Source of the DNA: Pseudomonas sp. Irchel 3A7 | Lineage (GTDB): Bacteria > Pseudomonadota > Gammaproteobacteria > Pseudomonadales > Pseudomonadaceae | Direction: 5' to 3' | DNA length: 64,000 nucleotides | NCBI RefSeq assembly: GCF_900187565.1 | Contig: NZ_FYED01000010.1 | Span: 62,001-126,000 of the forward strand | Shown here: piece after piece, positions 18,905-27,675 of the stretch | Numbering within the stretch: the stretch's first letter is position 1 | Layout of the letters: the number at the start of each line of letters is the position of its first letter | Program-made: the position numbers and the translations under genes | The notes under the pieces: generated by a model | The model's database searches: none | The model's input: the letters and a program-made list of their open reading frames with translations, nothing else | What the model was told of the DNA's origin: nothing

Positions 18905-20617
18905 TTATTTGCCGGCAGACAGCGGCGGGGTGCGCGGCGGAATCTGGCGCTTGCTGCCGGTCGATTCGAACGCCGCCGCAAAGCGCAGCAGTGCCGAGTC
19001 GTCATAGGCCCGGCCGGCAAAGGTCAGCCCGACCGGCATGCCGATGTCCGGCATGACGCCCATGGGCACGGTCACCGTGGGCACGCCCAGGTGGCGGATC
19101 GCGAGGTTGCCGTTGGCCACCCAGATACCGTTGCTCCAGGCGATATCCGCGGACGCCGGATTGACATCGGCATCCGCCGGGCCGACGTCGGCCACCGTCG
19201 GGAACAGCACCGCGTCCAGGCCCAGCCGATCCATCCATTGCTCGAGATCGATCTTGCGGGTCTTTTCAAGCCCGCGCAGTCCGTCAGGCACTGTGCTGAT
19301 CCGGCCCCACGGGGTAATACCGCGTTCGGCCATCTTCACGTACTCGTCCATACCGGCCGCCAGGTCGCCCTCGCGGTTGGGCAGGGTTCCCGGGTCGTGG
19401 GGGAAAATCAGCGGACCGTTGACGTCCACCAGGCGATTCAACTTCGGATCGCCGTTGGCTTGCAGGAAGTCATCGAAGGCCCATGCCGTCAGGTCCCACA
19501 GTTCGTGATGCAAGAACTCCTTGGACACGATCCCGCGGTTGAACACGGTCGGCGCGCCAGGACGATCGCCCTCGCAGTTGGATACCAGCGGGAAATCCAC
19601 TTCGAGCACTTCGGCACCGGCGGCTTCCAGGGCCTGGCGAGCGGATTGCCAAAGGCCGATCACCGAGTCACGGGTGTTGATGCGCTGACCGGTCGGGCCA
19701 CCGATACCCGGTGCTTCGCTGGTGCCCGCTTCAGGGTCGGCGTTGATGTACATCTTTGGCACACCGAAGCGCTTGCCAGCGAGGGAATCGGACTTCACGG
19801 CCAGTTCCTGATAGGAGGCGGGACGCACCGAAGCAACGCTCGGAATCGGCACCCAGGGTTGCAGGCGCCACAGGTCGCCACGGGTATCCGGGTCCTCGGC
19901 CACCACCACGTCGAGAATTTCGAGCAGGTCGGCCATGGTCCTGGCGAACGGCACGACCACGTCCATGGTCGGCGTCAGCGGCCAGTTGCCACGCACCGAG
20001 ATCACCCCGCGCGAAGGCGTGTAGGCGCACAAACCGTTGTTCGACGCCGGGCCGCGTCCGCTCGACCAGGTTTCTTCGGCCAGGCCGAAGGCGGCGAAAC
20101 TGGCGGCGGTGGCCGTGCCGGCCCCGTTCGACGAGCCCGAAGCGAACGGAGCCGTGAGGTAGGCAGCGTTGTACGGGCTCTCGGCACGACCGTAGACCCC
20201 ACGCTGCATGCCGCCATTGGCCATCGGCGGCATGTTGGTCTTGCCCAGGCAGATCGCCCCGGCGCCGCGCAGCCGTTCAATGGTGAACGCATCACGGCAG
20301 GCAATCAGGTCCTTGAAGGCGGGGCTGCCTGAAGCGGCGGTCAAGCCTTTGACCAGGTAACTGTCCTTGGCCGTGTAAGGAATGCCATCGAGCGGACCCA
20401 GCGTCTGGCCCTTGGCCCGACGGGCATCGGAAGCCTGCGCTTCCTTGAGTGCATCCGGGTTGCGGACTACCACGGCATTGAGCGCGGTCGGGGTAGCGGG
20501 GCCGTCGTAGGCGTCGATGCGGGCGAGGTAAGCCTCAACCAGCTCGACAGCCGTGGTTTGACCTGACTCGAGTGCAGTACGCAATTGGGCAATGGAAACT
20601 TCGGTGACTTCGATCAT
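18905..20617 (-). CDS. amidase-signature-family hydrolase
   Basis: A 570-residue amidase. The catalytic triad can be placed as Lys in YTAKDSYLVKG and two serines in the SGSSNGAGTATAASFA and EETWSSGRGPAS segments. The fold also shows LGPLDGIPYTAKD and GKTNMPPMANGG. Such enzymes hydrolyse amides or aryl amides in the cytoplasm; the natural substrate is unknown. It converges on the phenol locus, and aromatic amides would be a possible source of ring compounds, which is speculation. Confidence 0.85.
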   Translation of the reverse strand: MIEVTEVSIAQLRTALESGQTTAVELVEAYLARIDAYDGPATPTALNAVVVRNPDALKEAQASDARRAKGQTLGPLDGIPYTAKDSYLVKGLTAASGSPAFKDLIACRDAFTIERLRGAGAICLGKTNMPPMANGGMQRGVYGRAESPYNAAYLTAPFASGSSNGAGTATAASFAAFGLAEETWSSGRGPASNNGLCAYTPSRGVISVRGNWPLTPTMDVVVPFARTMADLLEILDVVVAEDPDTRGDLWRLQPWVPIPSVASVRPASYQELAVKSDSLAGKRFGVPKMYINADPEAGTSEAPGIGGPTGQRINTRDSVIGLWQSARQALEAAGAEVLEVDFPLVSNCEGDRPGAPTVFNRGIVSKEFLHHELWDLTAWAFDDFLQANGDPKLNRLVDVNGPLIFPHDPGTLPNREGDLAAGMDEYVKMAERGITPWGRISTVPDGLRGLEKTRKIDLEQWMDRLGLDAVLFPTVADVGPADADVNPASADIAWSNGIWVANGNLAIRHLGVPTVTVPMGVMPDIGMPVGLTFAGRAYDDSALLRFAAAFESTGSKRQIPPRTPPLSAGK

Positions 20618-20951
20618 GCGGTTACCACCGGCTGCTGATGTGGAATGCGGTGAGTGTTTGCCTCACGGGGAAACTTGAGCACAGGGACATCACTTCTCTG
20701 AAAAGGGTTTTCAAGACGGTACGGGTTGCACAGCCTTACGCGGCGGCATCGGGATTTCAACCCTTGGTGTTCTATTTTGCACCAAGCCGTGGCGGACTCG
20801 ATTAACAAGTAGCTGTTTTAAAAGAAAAATTGTGATCGATGGGGCTTCCCAGTTGAAGTAAAAGTTGGTAAATTTCCGCGCATTCCAGCACAGCCCGTTA
20901 AACAGGCGGTGAATCAGGAATCGAGTGCCAGGCACTCATCGCAGTATCTGC
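20618..20951. other. intergenic region upstream of amidase with inverted repeat
   Basis: A 334-base gap. CTTGGTG at 20763-20769 is inverted as CACCAAG at 20780-20786 with a 10-base spacer, about 150 bases before the amidase start, and may be an operator or hairpin. The stretch at 20805-20880 is AT-rich and may contain promoters for the amidase and for tRNA-Gln. No gene seen. Confidence 0.5.
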
Positions 20952-21026
20952 AGGGGCGTCGCCAAGCGGTAAGGCAGCAGGTTTTGATCCTGCCATGCGT
21001 TGGTTCGAATCCAGCCGCCCCTGCCA
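20952..21026 (+). tRNA. tRNA-Gln (anticodon TTG)
   Basis: The cloverleaf can be drawn by hand. The acceptor stem is AGGGGCG with CGCCCCT (21016-21022), the D-loop region is GCCAAGCGGTAAGGC, and the anticodon stem GCAGG/CCTGC has loop TTTTGAT with anticodon TTG. The T-arm is centred on GGTTCGAATCC, followed by discriminator G and an encoded CCA at 21024-21026. The length is 75 bases including CCA, the normal size for tRNA-Gln. Confidence 0.96.
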
Positions 21027-21034
21027 TCTTCAAG

Positions 21035-21068
21035 AAACGCCAGTTCCGACAGGGACTGGCGTTTTTTT
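21035..21068 (+). terminator. rho-independent terminator of tRNA-Gln
   Basis: AAACGCCAGT (21035-21044) pairs with ACTGGCGTTT (21055-21064) around a 10-base loop and runs into a T-tract up to 21068. It starts 9 bases after the tRNA CCA end. Confidence 0.93.
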
Positions 21069-21138
21069 ATGCCCGCATACTTGGCTCGGCATGCCCTCAC
21101 TCCAGCCATCGTGGTTTAACGGGGCGTCTGGATCAAAA

Positions 21139-21350
21139 GCAAAAGCGAGGCGGCCTTAAAGCCGACCTGATTTTGGCGGATGTATTCATTTCACTGTGGG
21201 AGCGAGCCTGCTCGCGAAGGACGTCAACGATTACGCGCCCTGACTGGATGATCGCGTTGCCTGGACGCTCATCGCGAGCAGGCTCGCTCCCACAGGGGAA
21301 CACGGGTATCTACAAAAATCAGGTCGGCTTTAAGGCTGCCTCGCTTTGGC
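21139..21350. repeat. composite element: 37-bp inverted repeats around a REPIN
   Basis: The left arm at 21139-21175 (GCAAAAGCGAGGCGGCC at its outer end) is inverted at 21314-21350 (ending TGCCTCGCTTTGGC) with about 34 of 37 positions matching. A REPIN fills the centre (21194-21296). A single arm of the same kind lies at 9291-9323. This makes a 212-bp mobile-looking non-coding unit. Confidence 0.75.
21194..21296. repeat. paired REP (REPIN) nested in composite element
   Basis: CTGTGGGAGCGAGCCTGCTC at 21194 and the inverted GAGCAGGCTCGCTCCCACAG ending near 21295. Confidence 0.92.
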
Positions 21351-21595
21351 TGTGGAGGTGTACGGCTCCTCCAGATCCATCCGGACACGGATATTGGCCA
21401 TTTCGATCTCCTTTTGGCCTGCCTCACGCTGTGAACCGTCCAGGCTGTCAGCAAGAATCGAAACAGGCCGCTGACTCAGCTGCACCGCCTGAATCCATAA
21501 CCAGAATCTTGATCATCTTTGCCCTTGGCTATTCTTTAGGCCGCTGCCGTTTACGAAAAACAAAAACCAACGAGCTGACATTGGGGAACTGATCC

Positions 21596-22696
21596 ATGGA
21601 AACCATGAAACGCATCCTGGGCGCCACGGTTTGTGGGCTGACGCTGCTGGCCAGCGCGGTGCACGCCGAACAGCGCGAGTTGAGGGTTTATAACTGGGCG
21701 GACTACATCCTGCCGTCCGTACCTAAGGATTTCGCTGAGAAGACCGGCATCAAAGTGACCTGGGACACTTTCGACACCAACGAGTCACTGGAAGCCAAGC
21801 TGCTGACCGGCAACTCCGGATACGACCTGGTGGTGCCATCGAACCAGTTCATCGAAACCCAGATCAAGGCCGGCGTGTTCCAGAAACTCGACAAGTCGAA
21901 GCTGCCCAACTGGCAGCATCAGGACCCGGCACTGCTCAAGCTGCTCGACGCCAACGATCCCGGCAACCAATACGGCGTGCCTTACATGTACGGCACCGTG
22001 CTGATCGGCTTCAACCCGGCCAAGGTCAAGGCGGCGCTGGGCGAGAATGCGCCGGTCGATAGCTGGGATCTGGTGTTCAAGCCGGAAAACATGCAGAAGC
22101 TCAAGGCCTGTGGCGTGGCGATGCTCGACTCGCCTTCGGAAATCCTGCCGTTGGCCCTGCATTACCTGGGACTGGACCCGAACAGCCAGAAACCGGAGGA
22201 CTACGAAAAAGCCAAGGCGCTGATGCTGAAGGTTCGCCCTTACGTCACCTACTTCAACTCCGCCAAGTACATGACCGACATCGCCAACGGTGACATTTGC
22301 GTGGCCATCGGTTACTCCGGCAGCTTCTACCAGTTCGGCAACCGCGCCAAAGAAGCGGGCAACGGCGTGGTGGTCGACTGGCGCTTGCCGAAGGAGGGCG
22401 CACCGATCTGGTTTGACACCTTCGCCATTCCCAAAAGCGCGAAAAACGTTGAAGAGGCCCACGAGTTTCTCAACACCTTGCTCGATCCGAAAGTCATTGC
22501 GCCGATCAGCGACTTCCTCGGTTACCCGAATGCCAACAAGGATTCGCTGGCGCTGATCAACAAGGAGATCACCGGTAACCCGAACCTGACACCGACCCCC
22601 GAGGCGCTGAAAACCCTGTATGTCGTGCAGCCGTTGCCGCAGAAGATGGAGCGGGTGCGTACGCGGGTCTGGACGGCGATCAAGTCCGATAAATAA
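21596..22696 (+). CDS. polyamine ABC transporter substrate-binding protein (PotF/SpuD-like)
   Basis: A 366-residue periplasmic binding protein. The signal peptide covers about the first 25 residues (ending AVHAEQ). Typical polyamine-binder features are LRVYNWADYILP, VTWDTFDTNE and the closing region TPTPEALKTLY. A second in-frame ATG three codons in is an alternative start. No ATPase or permease gene is adjacent, so it must work with a transporter encoded elsewhere or act in sensing. It is followed by a REPIN. Confidence 0.88.
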   Translation: METMKRILGATVCGLTLLASAVHAEQRELRVYNWADYILPSVPKDFAEKTGIKVTWDTFDTNESLEAKLLTGNSGYDLVVPSNQFIETQIKAGVFQKLDKSKLPNWQHQDPALLKLLDANDPGNQYGVPYMYGTVLIGFNPAKVKAALGENAPVDSWDLVFKPENMQKLKACGVAMLDSPSEILPLALHYLGLDPNSQKPEDYEKAKALMLKVRPYVTYFNSAKYMTDIANGDICVAIGYSGSFYQFGNRAKEAGNGVVVDWRLPKEGAPIWFDTFAIPKSAKNVEEAHEFLNTLLDPKVIAPISDFLGYPNANKDSLALINKEITGNPNLTPTPEALKTLYVVQPLPQKMERVRTRVWTAIKSDK

Positions 22697-22715
22697 TTTC
22701 GTACTGCACCAAACC

Positions 22716-22806
22716 CTGTGGGAGCGGGCTTGCCCGCGATGGCTGCGCCACATTCAACTTTGATGTTGTCTGGCACATCGCTTTCGCGAGCAGGCTCGCT
22801 CCCACA
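22716..22806. repeat. paired REP (REPIN), mixed units
   Basis: CTGTGGGAGCGGGCTTGCCC at 22716 (variant stem GGGCTTGCCCGCGATGG) and GCGAGCAGGCTCGCTCCCAC ending near 22805. The two units belong to different stem variants. It lies between the convergent polyamine-binding and TonB-receptor genes. Confidence 0.88.
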
Positions 22807-22824
22807 CTGAATGTGCGATCAGCG

Positions 22825-25266
22825 TCAGAAGGTCGGGGTGTACTTCACGCTGAACATCACATTGCGCGGATCACCGAAGTTGTTGTTGCCATTGGTTTGG
22901 CTGTATCCGGCGGTGTAGTAATGCTTGTCGAACAGGTTGTTGGCATTCAATGCCAGTCCGATCTCCGGTGTCAGCTGGTAGCCGACACGGGCACTCCAAA
23001 CAGTGTAACCCGGTACCTCGAAGCTGTTGTCGTAGGCCAGCGTCTGGCTTTGGGTGGTGAAGCCCAGGCCGGTGCTGACACGGTTCCAGTCGCCACTGAA
23101 CTGGTAATCGCTCCAGACCCGCAGCATATGTTTAGGCGTCCATGTGCTGAAGACTTTGCCTTCGTTGTCTGGGTCCTTGAGGTACTTGGTCGTGTTGTAG
23201 GTGTAACCGGCAAACAGTTGCAGGCCGGTGAGTACTTCGCCGCTGATCTCTGCGTCGATCCCCTGGCTGCGGACTTTCCCCGCTGCCGTCGAGCAGTACC
23301 AGCCGTCGCACGCAAAGCCCGAAGCCAGGTCGTTGAGGGCACGGTTTTCCTGGTTATAACGGAACACGGCCAGGGAGGTGTTGACCCGGCCATCCATCAG
23401 CTCGCCCTTGAGGCCGACTTCGTAGTTGCTACCGCTTACCGGTTTGAGCACAGAACCGCTCGCGTCGCGCACGGTTTGTGGCTCGAACACATCGGTGTAG
23501 CTGGCATAGACCGCCCATTCGCGGTTCAGGTCATAGATGATGCCGGCGTAGGGTGTGACTTCCCCGGTTTCATTCGCGGTGCTTTCAGGGTTGGGGGTGG
23601 CAACGTCGCTGAACGCGGCCTGGGTCCACGATTTGTAGCTGTAGTCGTACCAGCTGACCCGTGAACCGAGCACCAATGTCAGCGGTTCGATCGGCTTGAC
23701 ACGCCAGCTGCCATACAGGCCTTTCTGGCGAATGTCGTATTTGCTCGGTGTACCTCGGCCACCGGCGGTATTGATCAAACTGTCGTAGCTGATTTCGGGA
23801 CGGTTGTGATTAATGCCGAAGAGGGTGTCGGTGCTGTCATTGAAGGTTCGGGCGAAGCGGTCGTCCGACGTCAACTTTTCATAGTTGCCACCCACCATGA
23901 CTTCATGCTGCATGGACAGGGCGTCGAAGTGGCCGATGAGATTCATGTCCAGACCGATTTTGGTCGAATCGAAATCCGTCACGAAATCGGCGTACTGCAC
24001 GCCGCTGCCATCGGGTTCCAGGCCATCGTCGATACTTTGCACGCGCTGGTTTTTCGCCTTGTTGTCTTCCGTCATGCGCACTGCGCCGACCTTGAATGCC
24101 CAGTCGTCGTTGAAGCGATGCTCCAGATCGGTGTAGACGGTGGTGACATCGATGTCCGAGTGGTTCCAGCGCGCGCCAGTGTAAGTTGAGCGCGACAGGT
24201 CGACGGTTTTGCCATTGGCGTAGCGTGGCAAGCCGCGGATCATGGGTCGTGACTCGCCATCGGAGTGGCTGACTGCCAGGCCTAGCGTGGTGTCCTCGCG
24301 CAGATCAAAGTCCAGCGCGCCGTAGAGCGAGTGAGTCTTGCTCCACTCATAGTCGATGAAGGAGTCGCTCTGATCTTCGTCGGCCACGAAACGCCCACGT
24401 ATCGTGCCGCTGTGGTTCAGCGGTCCGCCAGCGTCCAGTTGCAGGCCGTAGTGATCCCAGGAACCGGCCTTGCCGGTGATGGTCACGGTCGGTGTGCTCT
24501 GGCCGCGCTTGCGCACCAGGTTGATGGCGCCGCCGGGGCTGCCGGTGCCTTGAAGCAGGCCGGACGCACCACGCAATACTTCCATGCGATCGAAGAAAAT
24601 CAGGTCCTGGGTGGCCCAGTTGCCCAGTGCATAGGAGTTACGCAGAATCGGCACACCGTCGTACTGCCAGTCATCAATCTGGAAGCCGCGGGAGGTCAGG
24701 ACCATGCCCTTGCCCACGCCTTGAACGCCGACCAGCCCGGTGGTCTTGTTGGCCGCATCCTTGAGGTCGGTCAGGTCTTGATCGTCCATTTGTTTGCGGG
24801 TCATCACGGTGATCGACTGCGGAATTTCCTTGAGCGTGTGGGTGCCCTTGCCGATGGTCACCGCCCGTGCGGCATAGGAACCCGAGCCTTCGGTGGTGGC
24901 GTCGGCGCTGCGCTCGACGATGTTGGTCGCGCCCAATTGCAGCGCCGTGCTGCTGCTCGCGGCGGGCTCGACGCTGAAGTTGCCCTGTTCGGTCACTCGC
25001 AACTGCAGGCCGCTGCCTGACAGTGCCGTTCGCATGGCCTGCTCAGGTGACATCTGGCCGATGACGGCAGGCGCCTGTTTGCCCTGCACCAGTGATGGCT
25101 CCAGCGAGACGATCTGCCCGCTCTGGCTGGCGATCGCGTTCAGCGTGCTGGCCAGGGGGCCGGCGGGCAGATTGAAGGGCAGGGTCTGGGCCTGTACCAG
25201 GCCAGGACCTGCCAGGCTTGCCAGGGCAACGGCTACGGAAAGCGAGTGGGACCACGGGTTGAACAC
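22825..25266 (-). CDS. TonB-dependent siderophore receptor with signalling domain
   Basis: An 813-residue outer-membrane receptor. It has a signal peptide (about 1-26, ending LVQAQ), a secretin/TonB short N-terminal signalling domain (about 28-100, FNLPAGPLASTLNAIA), a TonB box and plug from about 130 (TLKEIPQSITVMTRKQMDD), and a 22-strand barrel ending in KYTPTF. The start codon is GTG with AGGAG 6-7 bases upstream. The signalling domain, and the FecR and sigma genes just upstream on the same strand, indicate cell-surface signalling in siderophore uptake. The siderophore is not identifiable; FoxA/FhuE/FpvA-like receptors are the nearest type. Confidence 0.93.
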   Translation of the reverse strand: MFNPWSHSLSVAVALASLAGPGLVQAQTLPFNLPAGPLASTLNAIASQSGQIVSLEPSLVQGKQAPAVIGQMSPEQAMRTALSGSGLQLRVTEQGNFSVEPAASSSTALQLGATNIVERSADATTEGSGSYAARAVTIGKGTHTLKEIPQSITVMTRKQMDDQDLTDLKDAANKTTGLVGVQGVGKGMVLTSRGFQIDDWQYDGVPILRNSYALGNWATQDLIFFDRMEVLRGASGLLQGTGSPGGAINLVRKRGQSTPTVTITGKAGSWDHYGLQLDAGGPLNHSGTIRGRFVADEDQSDSFIDYEWSKTHSLYGALDFDLREDTTLGLAVSHSDGESRPMIRGLPRYANGKTVDLSRSTYTGARWNHSDIDVTTVYTDLEHRFNDDWAFKVGAVRMTEDNKAKNQRVQSIDDGLEPDGSGVQYADFVTDFDSTKIGLDMNLIGHFDALSMQHEVMVGGNYEKLTSDDRFARTFNDSTDTLFGINHNRPEISYDSLINTAGGRGTPSKYDIRQKGLYGSWRVKPIEPLTLVLGSRVSWYDYSYKSWTQAAFSDVATPNPESTANETGEVTPYAGIIYDLNREWAVYASYTDVFEPQTVRDASGSVLKPVSGSNYEVGLKGELMDGRVNTSLAVFRYNQENRALNDLASGFACDGWYCSTAAGKVRSQGIDAEISGEVLTGLQLFAGYTYNTTKYLKDPDNEGKVFSTWTPKHMLRVWSDYQFSGDWNRVSTGLGFTTQSQTLAYDNSFEVPGYTVWSARVGYQLTPEIGLALNANNLFDKHYYTAGYSQTNGNNNFGDPRNVMFSVKYTPTF

Positions 25267-25354
25267 AGCATTCTCCTGAAGGTGTAAGTGTCAGGAGATA
25301 GGTGGGTTGAGAATTGAAAACCAGACACGAATAAGAGTTATTTTCAAAAAAAAG

Positions 25355-26335
25355 TTATTGTCTGGATGATTTTTCACGGATCAGCGTCAGCCAAGGGCTG
25401 TAGTGGTCCACCCGGATCGGCAGGGTTTCAGCCAGGGCGTTGAAGGCACGGTCGGGCTCGTTGAGCGGAAACACGCCCTGGACCCGCAAGTCGCGAATCT
25501 CGGGTGATACGCGGACAAATCCACGGCTGTAGGGCCGCAGGGCGTTGACGACCTTTTCCAGTGGTTCGTCCAGAACGTTGAGTCGTCCGCTGAGCCAGTC
25601 GGCACGATAGCGCTGATCACCGGCGACAGGTTCGATGCGCCGCGCGTAGAGCAGGGCGGATTCTCCCTCCCGCACGTTTCGCCGGGTGCCATCGAAGAGA
25701 CTGGCCTGGACTGAATGCTCCAGCACCACCACGCGACTGGCGTCCTGTTCCTGGGCGACCAGGAAGCGTGTGCCCAACGCCCGCACTTCGCCTTGTGCGG
25801 TGCGCACGCGCAAGGGACGCTGAGGATCGGCCGCCACCTGAATGACCAGTTCGCCATGACGCAGGATGATCAACCGCTGTTGGTCGTCGAACTGCAGATC
25901 CACCGCACTGTCGGCGTTGAGGCTCAAGCGACTGCCGTCCGCCAGGTTGAACTCCTTGCGCTGCCCGCGCCCGGTGTGCAGATCAGCGAACAAGGAATCG
26001 CCCAGCGGGCTGCGCGCACCCAGCCATAATCCGCCACCGATCAGGCCCAGGCCGGCGATCACACGCAGGGCATCACGCCGTGAACGATGAGGCTGCAATA
26101 GCAGTTGGCGGGCATGTTCGGTCTGGCCGGGCAAACGTCGATCAAGGGCACGCACCGTATTGAACGAGCCACCCAGACGCTCCTGTAATTGTGCCCAGGC
26201 CTGGGCGTGTGCAGGGTCCATGCTCAGCCAGGCATTGAAACGTTCCTGTAGCGCGGCCGTGGGTGTATCGGCGCGCAGGCGCACCATCCAGTCGATGGCC
26301 TGCTCGCTGACAGGATCGAGGCGCGGCTTGCTCAT
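25355..26335 (-). CDS. FecR-family anti-sigma/signal transducer
   Basis: A 326-residue inner-membrane regulator. The cytoplasmic N-terminal part has the family WMVRLRADTPT segment, one membrane helix lies near residues 87-105 (VIAGLGLIGGGLWLGA), and the periplasmic FecR domain follows (FNLADGSRLSLNADSAVDL). The ATG at 26335 overlaps the sigma-factor stop (ATGA), and this start is preferred over a codon 8 positions earlier. It passes the receptor signal to the sigma factor encoded directly upstream. Confidence 0.92.
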   Translation of the reverse strand: MSKPRLDPVSEQAIDWMVRLRADTPTAALQERFNAWLSMDPAHAQAWAQLQERLGGSFNTVRALDRRLPGQTEHARQLLLQPHRSRRDALRVIAGLGLIGGGLWLGARSPLGDSLFADLHTGRGQRKEFNLADGSRLSLNADSAVDLQFDDQQRLIILRHGELVIQVAADPQRPLRVRTAQGEVRALGTRFLVAQEQDASRVVVLEHSVQASLFDGTRRNVREGESALLYARRIEPVAGDQRYRADWLSGRLNVLDEPLEKVVNALRPYSRGFVRVSPEIRDLRVQGVFPLNEPDRAFNALAETLPIRVDHYSPWLTLIREKSSRQ

Positions 26336-26838
26336 GATGCCGACTCGCTCAAATAGCACTGGCGCAACGCTTGTTTCATGTAGCGGCTGACGGTGCGTTC
26401 CGACAGGCCCAGCTTGTCTGCGATCGCCACGTAACTCAGACCGTCCAGCTGGCTATAGAGGAAAGTTGCCTTGACCACCATGGGCAAGCCATCCAGCGCG
26501 CGGTCAATGGCCACCAGGGCTTCGATCAGCAACAGTTGTTCTTCCGGCGAGGGCGCCAGCATCTCGGGCAGGGTGGACAGACGTTCCAGATAAGCCAGTT
26601 CCAGCTTGCGCCGGCGATAGCGGTCGAAAACAAGCCTTCGGGCGATGGTCGAGAGGTAGGCGCGAGGCTGTTCGATGCTGTCGGGATCGACGCGGGCCAT
26701 CAACATCTGGCAAAAGGTATCGGCGGCGGTGTCCTCGGCGTCCGCGTGATTGTGCAGCCGCCGCTGAATATATTGCAGCAGCCAACGGTGGTGGTCGCTG
26801 AAAAAATAGCTCAGCTTGCGGGTCGAAGGAGGTTGCAC
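26332..26838 (-). CDS. ECF sigma factor, FecI-like (iron starvation)
   Basis: A 168-residue extracytoplasmic-function sigma factor. Region 2 contains FFSDHHRWLLQYIQRRL and DTFCQMLMARVD, and region 4 ends with YVAIADKLGLSERTVSRYMKQAL, a helix-turn-helix. It should direct transcription of the siderophore receptor two genes downstream, with FecR as its partner. A Fur-box-like sequence precedes it, as expected for iron-repressed fecI-type genes. Confidence 0.92.
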   Translation of the reverse strand: MQPPSTRKLSYFFSDHHRWLLQYIQRRLHNHADAEDTAADTFCQMLMARVDPDSIEQPRAYLSTIARRLVFDRYRRRKLELAYLERLSTLPEMLAPSPEEQLLLIEALVAIDRALDGLPMVVKATFLYSQLDGLSYVAIADKLGLSERTVSRYMKQALRQCYLSESAS

Positions 26839-26858
26839 CGGTCGTCTTTCCAGATGTT

Positions 26859-26880
26859 AGTGTAAATCGTTCTCAATACT
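26859..26880 (-). promoter_or_regulatory. candidate Fur box upstream of the sigma factor
   Basis: On the minus strand the sequence reads AGTATTGAGAACGATTTACA, resembling the Fur consensus built from GATAAT-type hexamers (TGAGAACGATTT). It starts about 20 bases upstream of the sigma-factor ATG. The match is partial but typical of Pseudomonas iron-starvation sigma promoters. Confidence 0.6.
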
Positions 26881-26945
26881 ACCTGTGTGATGAGAGGCGC
26901 CGCAATCTTTGGCTGCGTGGAATCTGGATGATGCGACGGAGGTGC

Positions 26946-27061
26946 CTGTAGGAGCAGCCGGTCGACGCTCGATTGCTCGCGATGGTCGTCAACGATAATG
27001 CGTGCTAACTGTCTAAACGCGGTGCTTTCGAGTCCATCGCGAGCAAGCTCGCTCCTACAGG
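26946..27061. repeat. paired REP, left unit degenerate
   Basis: The right unit ending at 27061 is a good TGTAGGAGC-type REP (GCGAGCAAGCTCGCTCCTAC). The left unit starts CTGTAGGAGC at 26946 but has an altered and longer stem (AGCCGGTCGACGCTCGATTGC) before CTCGCGATGG. It ends 4 bases from the ohrR stop. Confidence 0.8.
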
Positions 27062-27064
27062 TGT

Positions 27065-27523
27065 TCATTTATCGGCATTCGTCGTGCGAATGAGGTTGTT
27101 GCGCAATGCCACGACAGCCTTCTGCATCAGCACGAAGTCATCGGGATCAAGGCCGGTCTGCGGGAAGCCGTCTTCGGTCAGGCCTTCGCGCAGCTTTCGG
27201 CCTTCTTTGGTCAGGCTGATGCGCACTTGGCGTTCATCTTCCGGGTCGCGCTGGCGCAGCAGATACCCCATCGCCTCAAGCTTTTTCAGGATCGGCGTCA
27301 GGGTGTTGGATTCGAGAAACAGTTTTTCACCGAGGCTGCCAACGGTCTGGTTGTCTTCCTCCCACAGCGCAACCAGGGTGATGTATTGCGTGTAGGTCAG
27401 GCCGAGCCGTTCGAGCATCGGCTTGTAGGCCTTGCCGAAGGCGAGGTTGGTGGAATAGACCGCAAAACACAGGAAGTCGGAAAGCTTGAGATCCAGGGCG
27501 GATGGCTTGTCGGTGGTTTTCAT
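27065..27523 (-). CDS. ohrR: organic-hydroperoxide-sensing MarR repressor OhrR
   Basis: A 152-residue MarR-family repressor. The reactive N-terminal Cys is C19 in LKLSDFLCFAVYSTNLAF, the hallmark of OhrR; further features are LTYTQYITLVALWE, the winged helix EKLFLESNTLTPILKKLE and the wing DPEDERQVRISLT. I chose the ATG at 27523 rather than much longer upstream options, which run through the ohr gene region. It precedes nothing on its strand and is divergent from no gene, but the same operator motif lies before it and both ohr genes, so it should repress all three until oxidised by organic peroxides. Confidence 0.93.
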   Translation of the reverse strand: MKTTDKPSALDLKLSDFLCFAVYSTNLAFGKAYKPMLERLGLTYTQYITLVALWEEDNQTVGSLGEKLFLESNTLTPILKKLEAMGYLLRQRDPEDERQVRISLTKEGRKLREGLTEDGFPQTGLDPDDFVLMQKAVVALRNNLIRTTNADK

Positions 27524-27564
27524 GGGTGATCTCTTTGGCCGATCTTGACAGGCTGAAACTATAC

Positions 27565-27576
27565 GTCGGATGCGAT
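27565..27576 (-). promoter_or_regulatory. candidate OhrR operator upstream of ohrR
   Basis: ATCGCATCCGAC on the minus strand, about 42 bases before the ohrR ATG. It differs by one or two bases from the motifs before both ohr genes. Confidence 0.65.
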
Positions 27577-27675
27577 GGAGTCGGAAGTGCTCGACCCCGT
27601 CGGTCGCCTCAAGCCGCGTAAAGGCCGACGGCCGGTTCACCAGGGAAATACCTGGCAAACCGACCGTAGGGTGCG

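Larger units (their letters stand above)
21070..21595. other. non-coding gap between tRNA-Gln and polyamine-binding protein gene
   Basis: A 526-base gap. Most of it is the composite repeat at 21139-21350. The part from about 21380 to 21590 should carry the promoter of the downstream gene. It ends in GGGGA some 10 bases before the ATG. No open frame here looks real. Confidence 0.6.
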
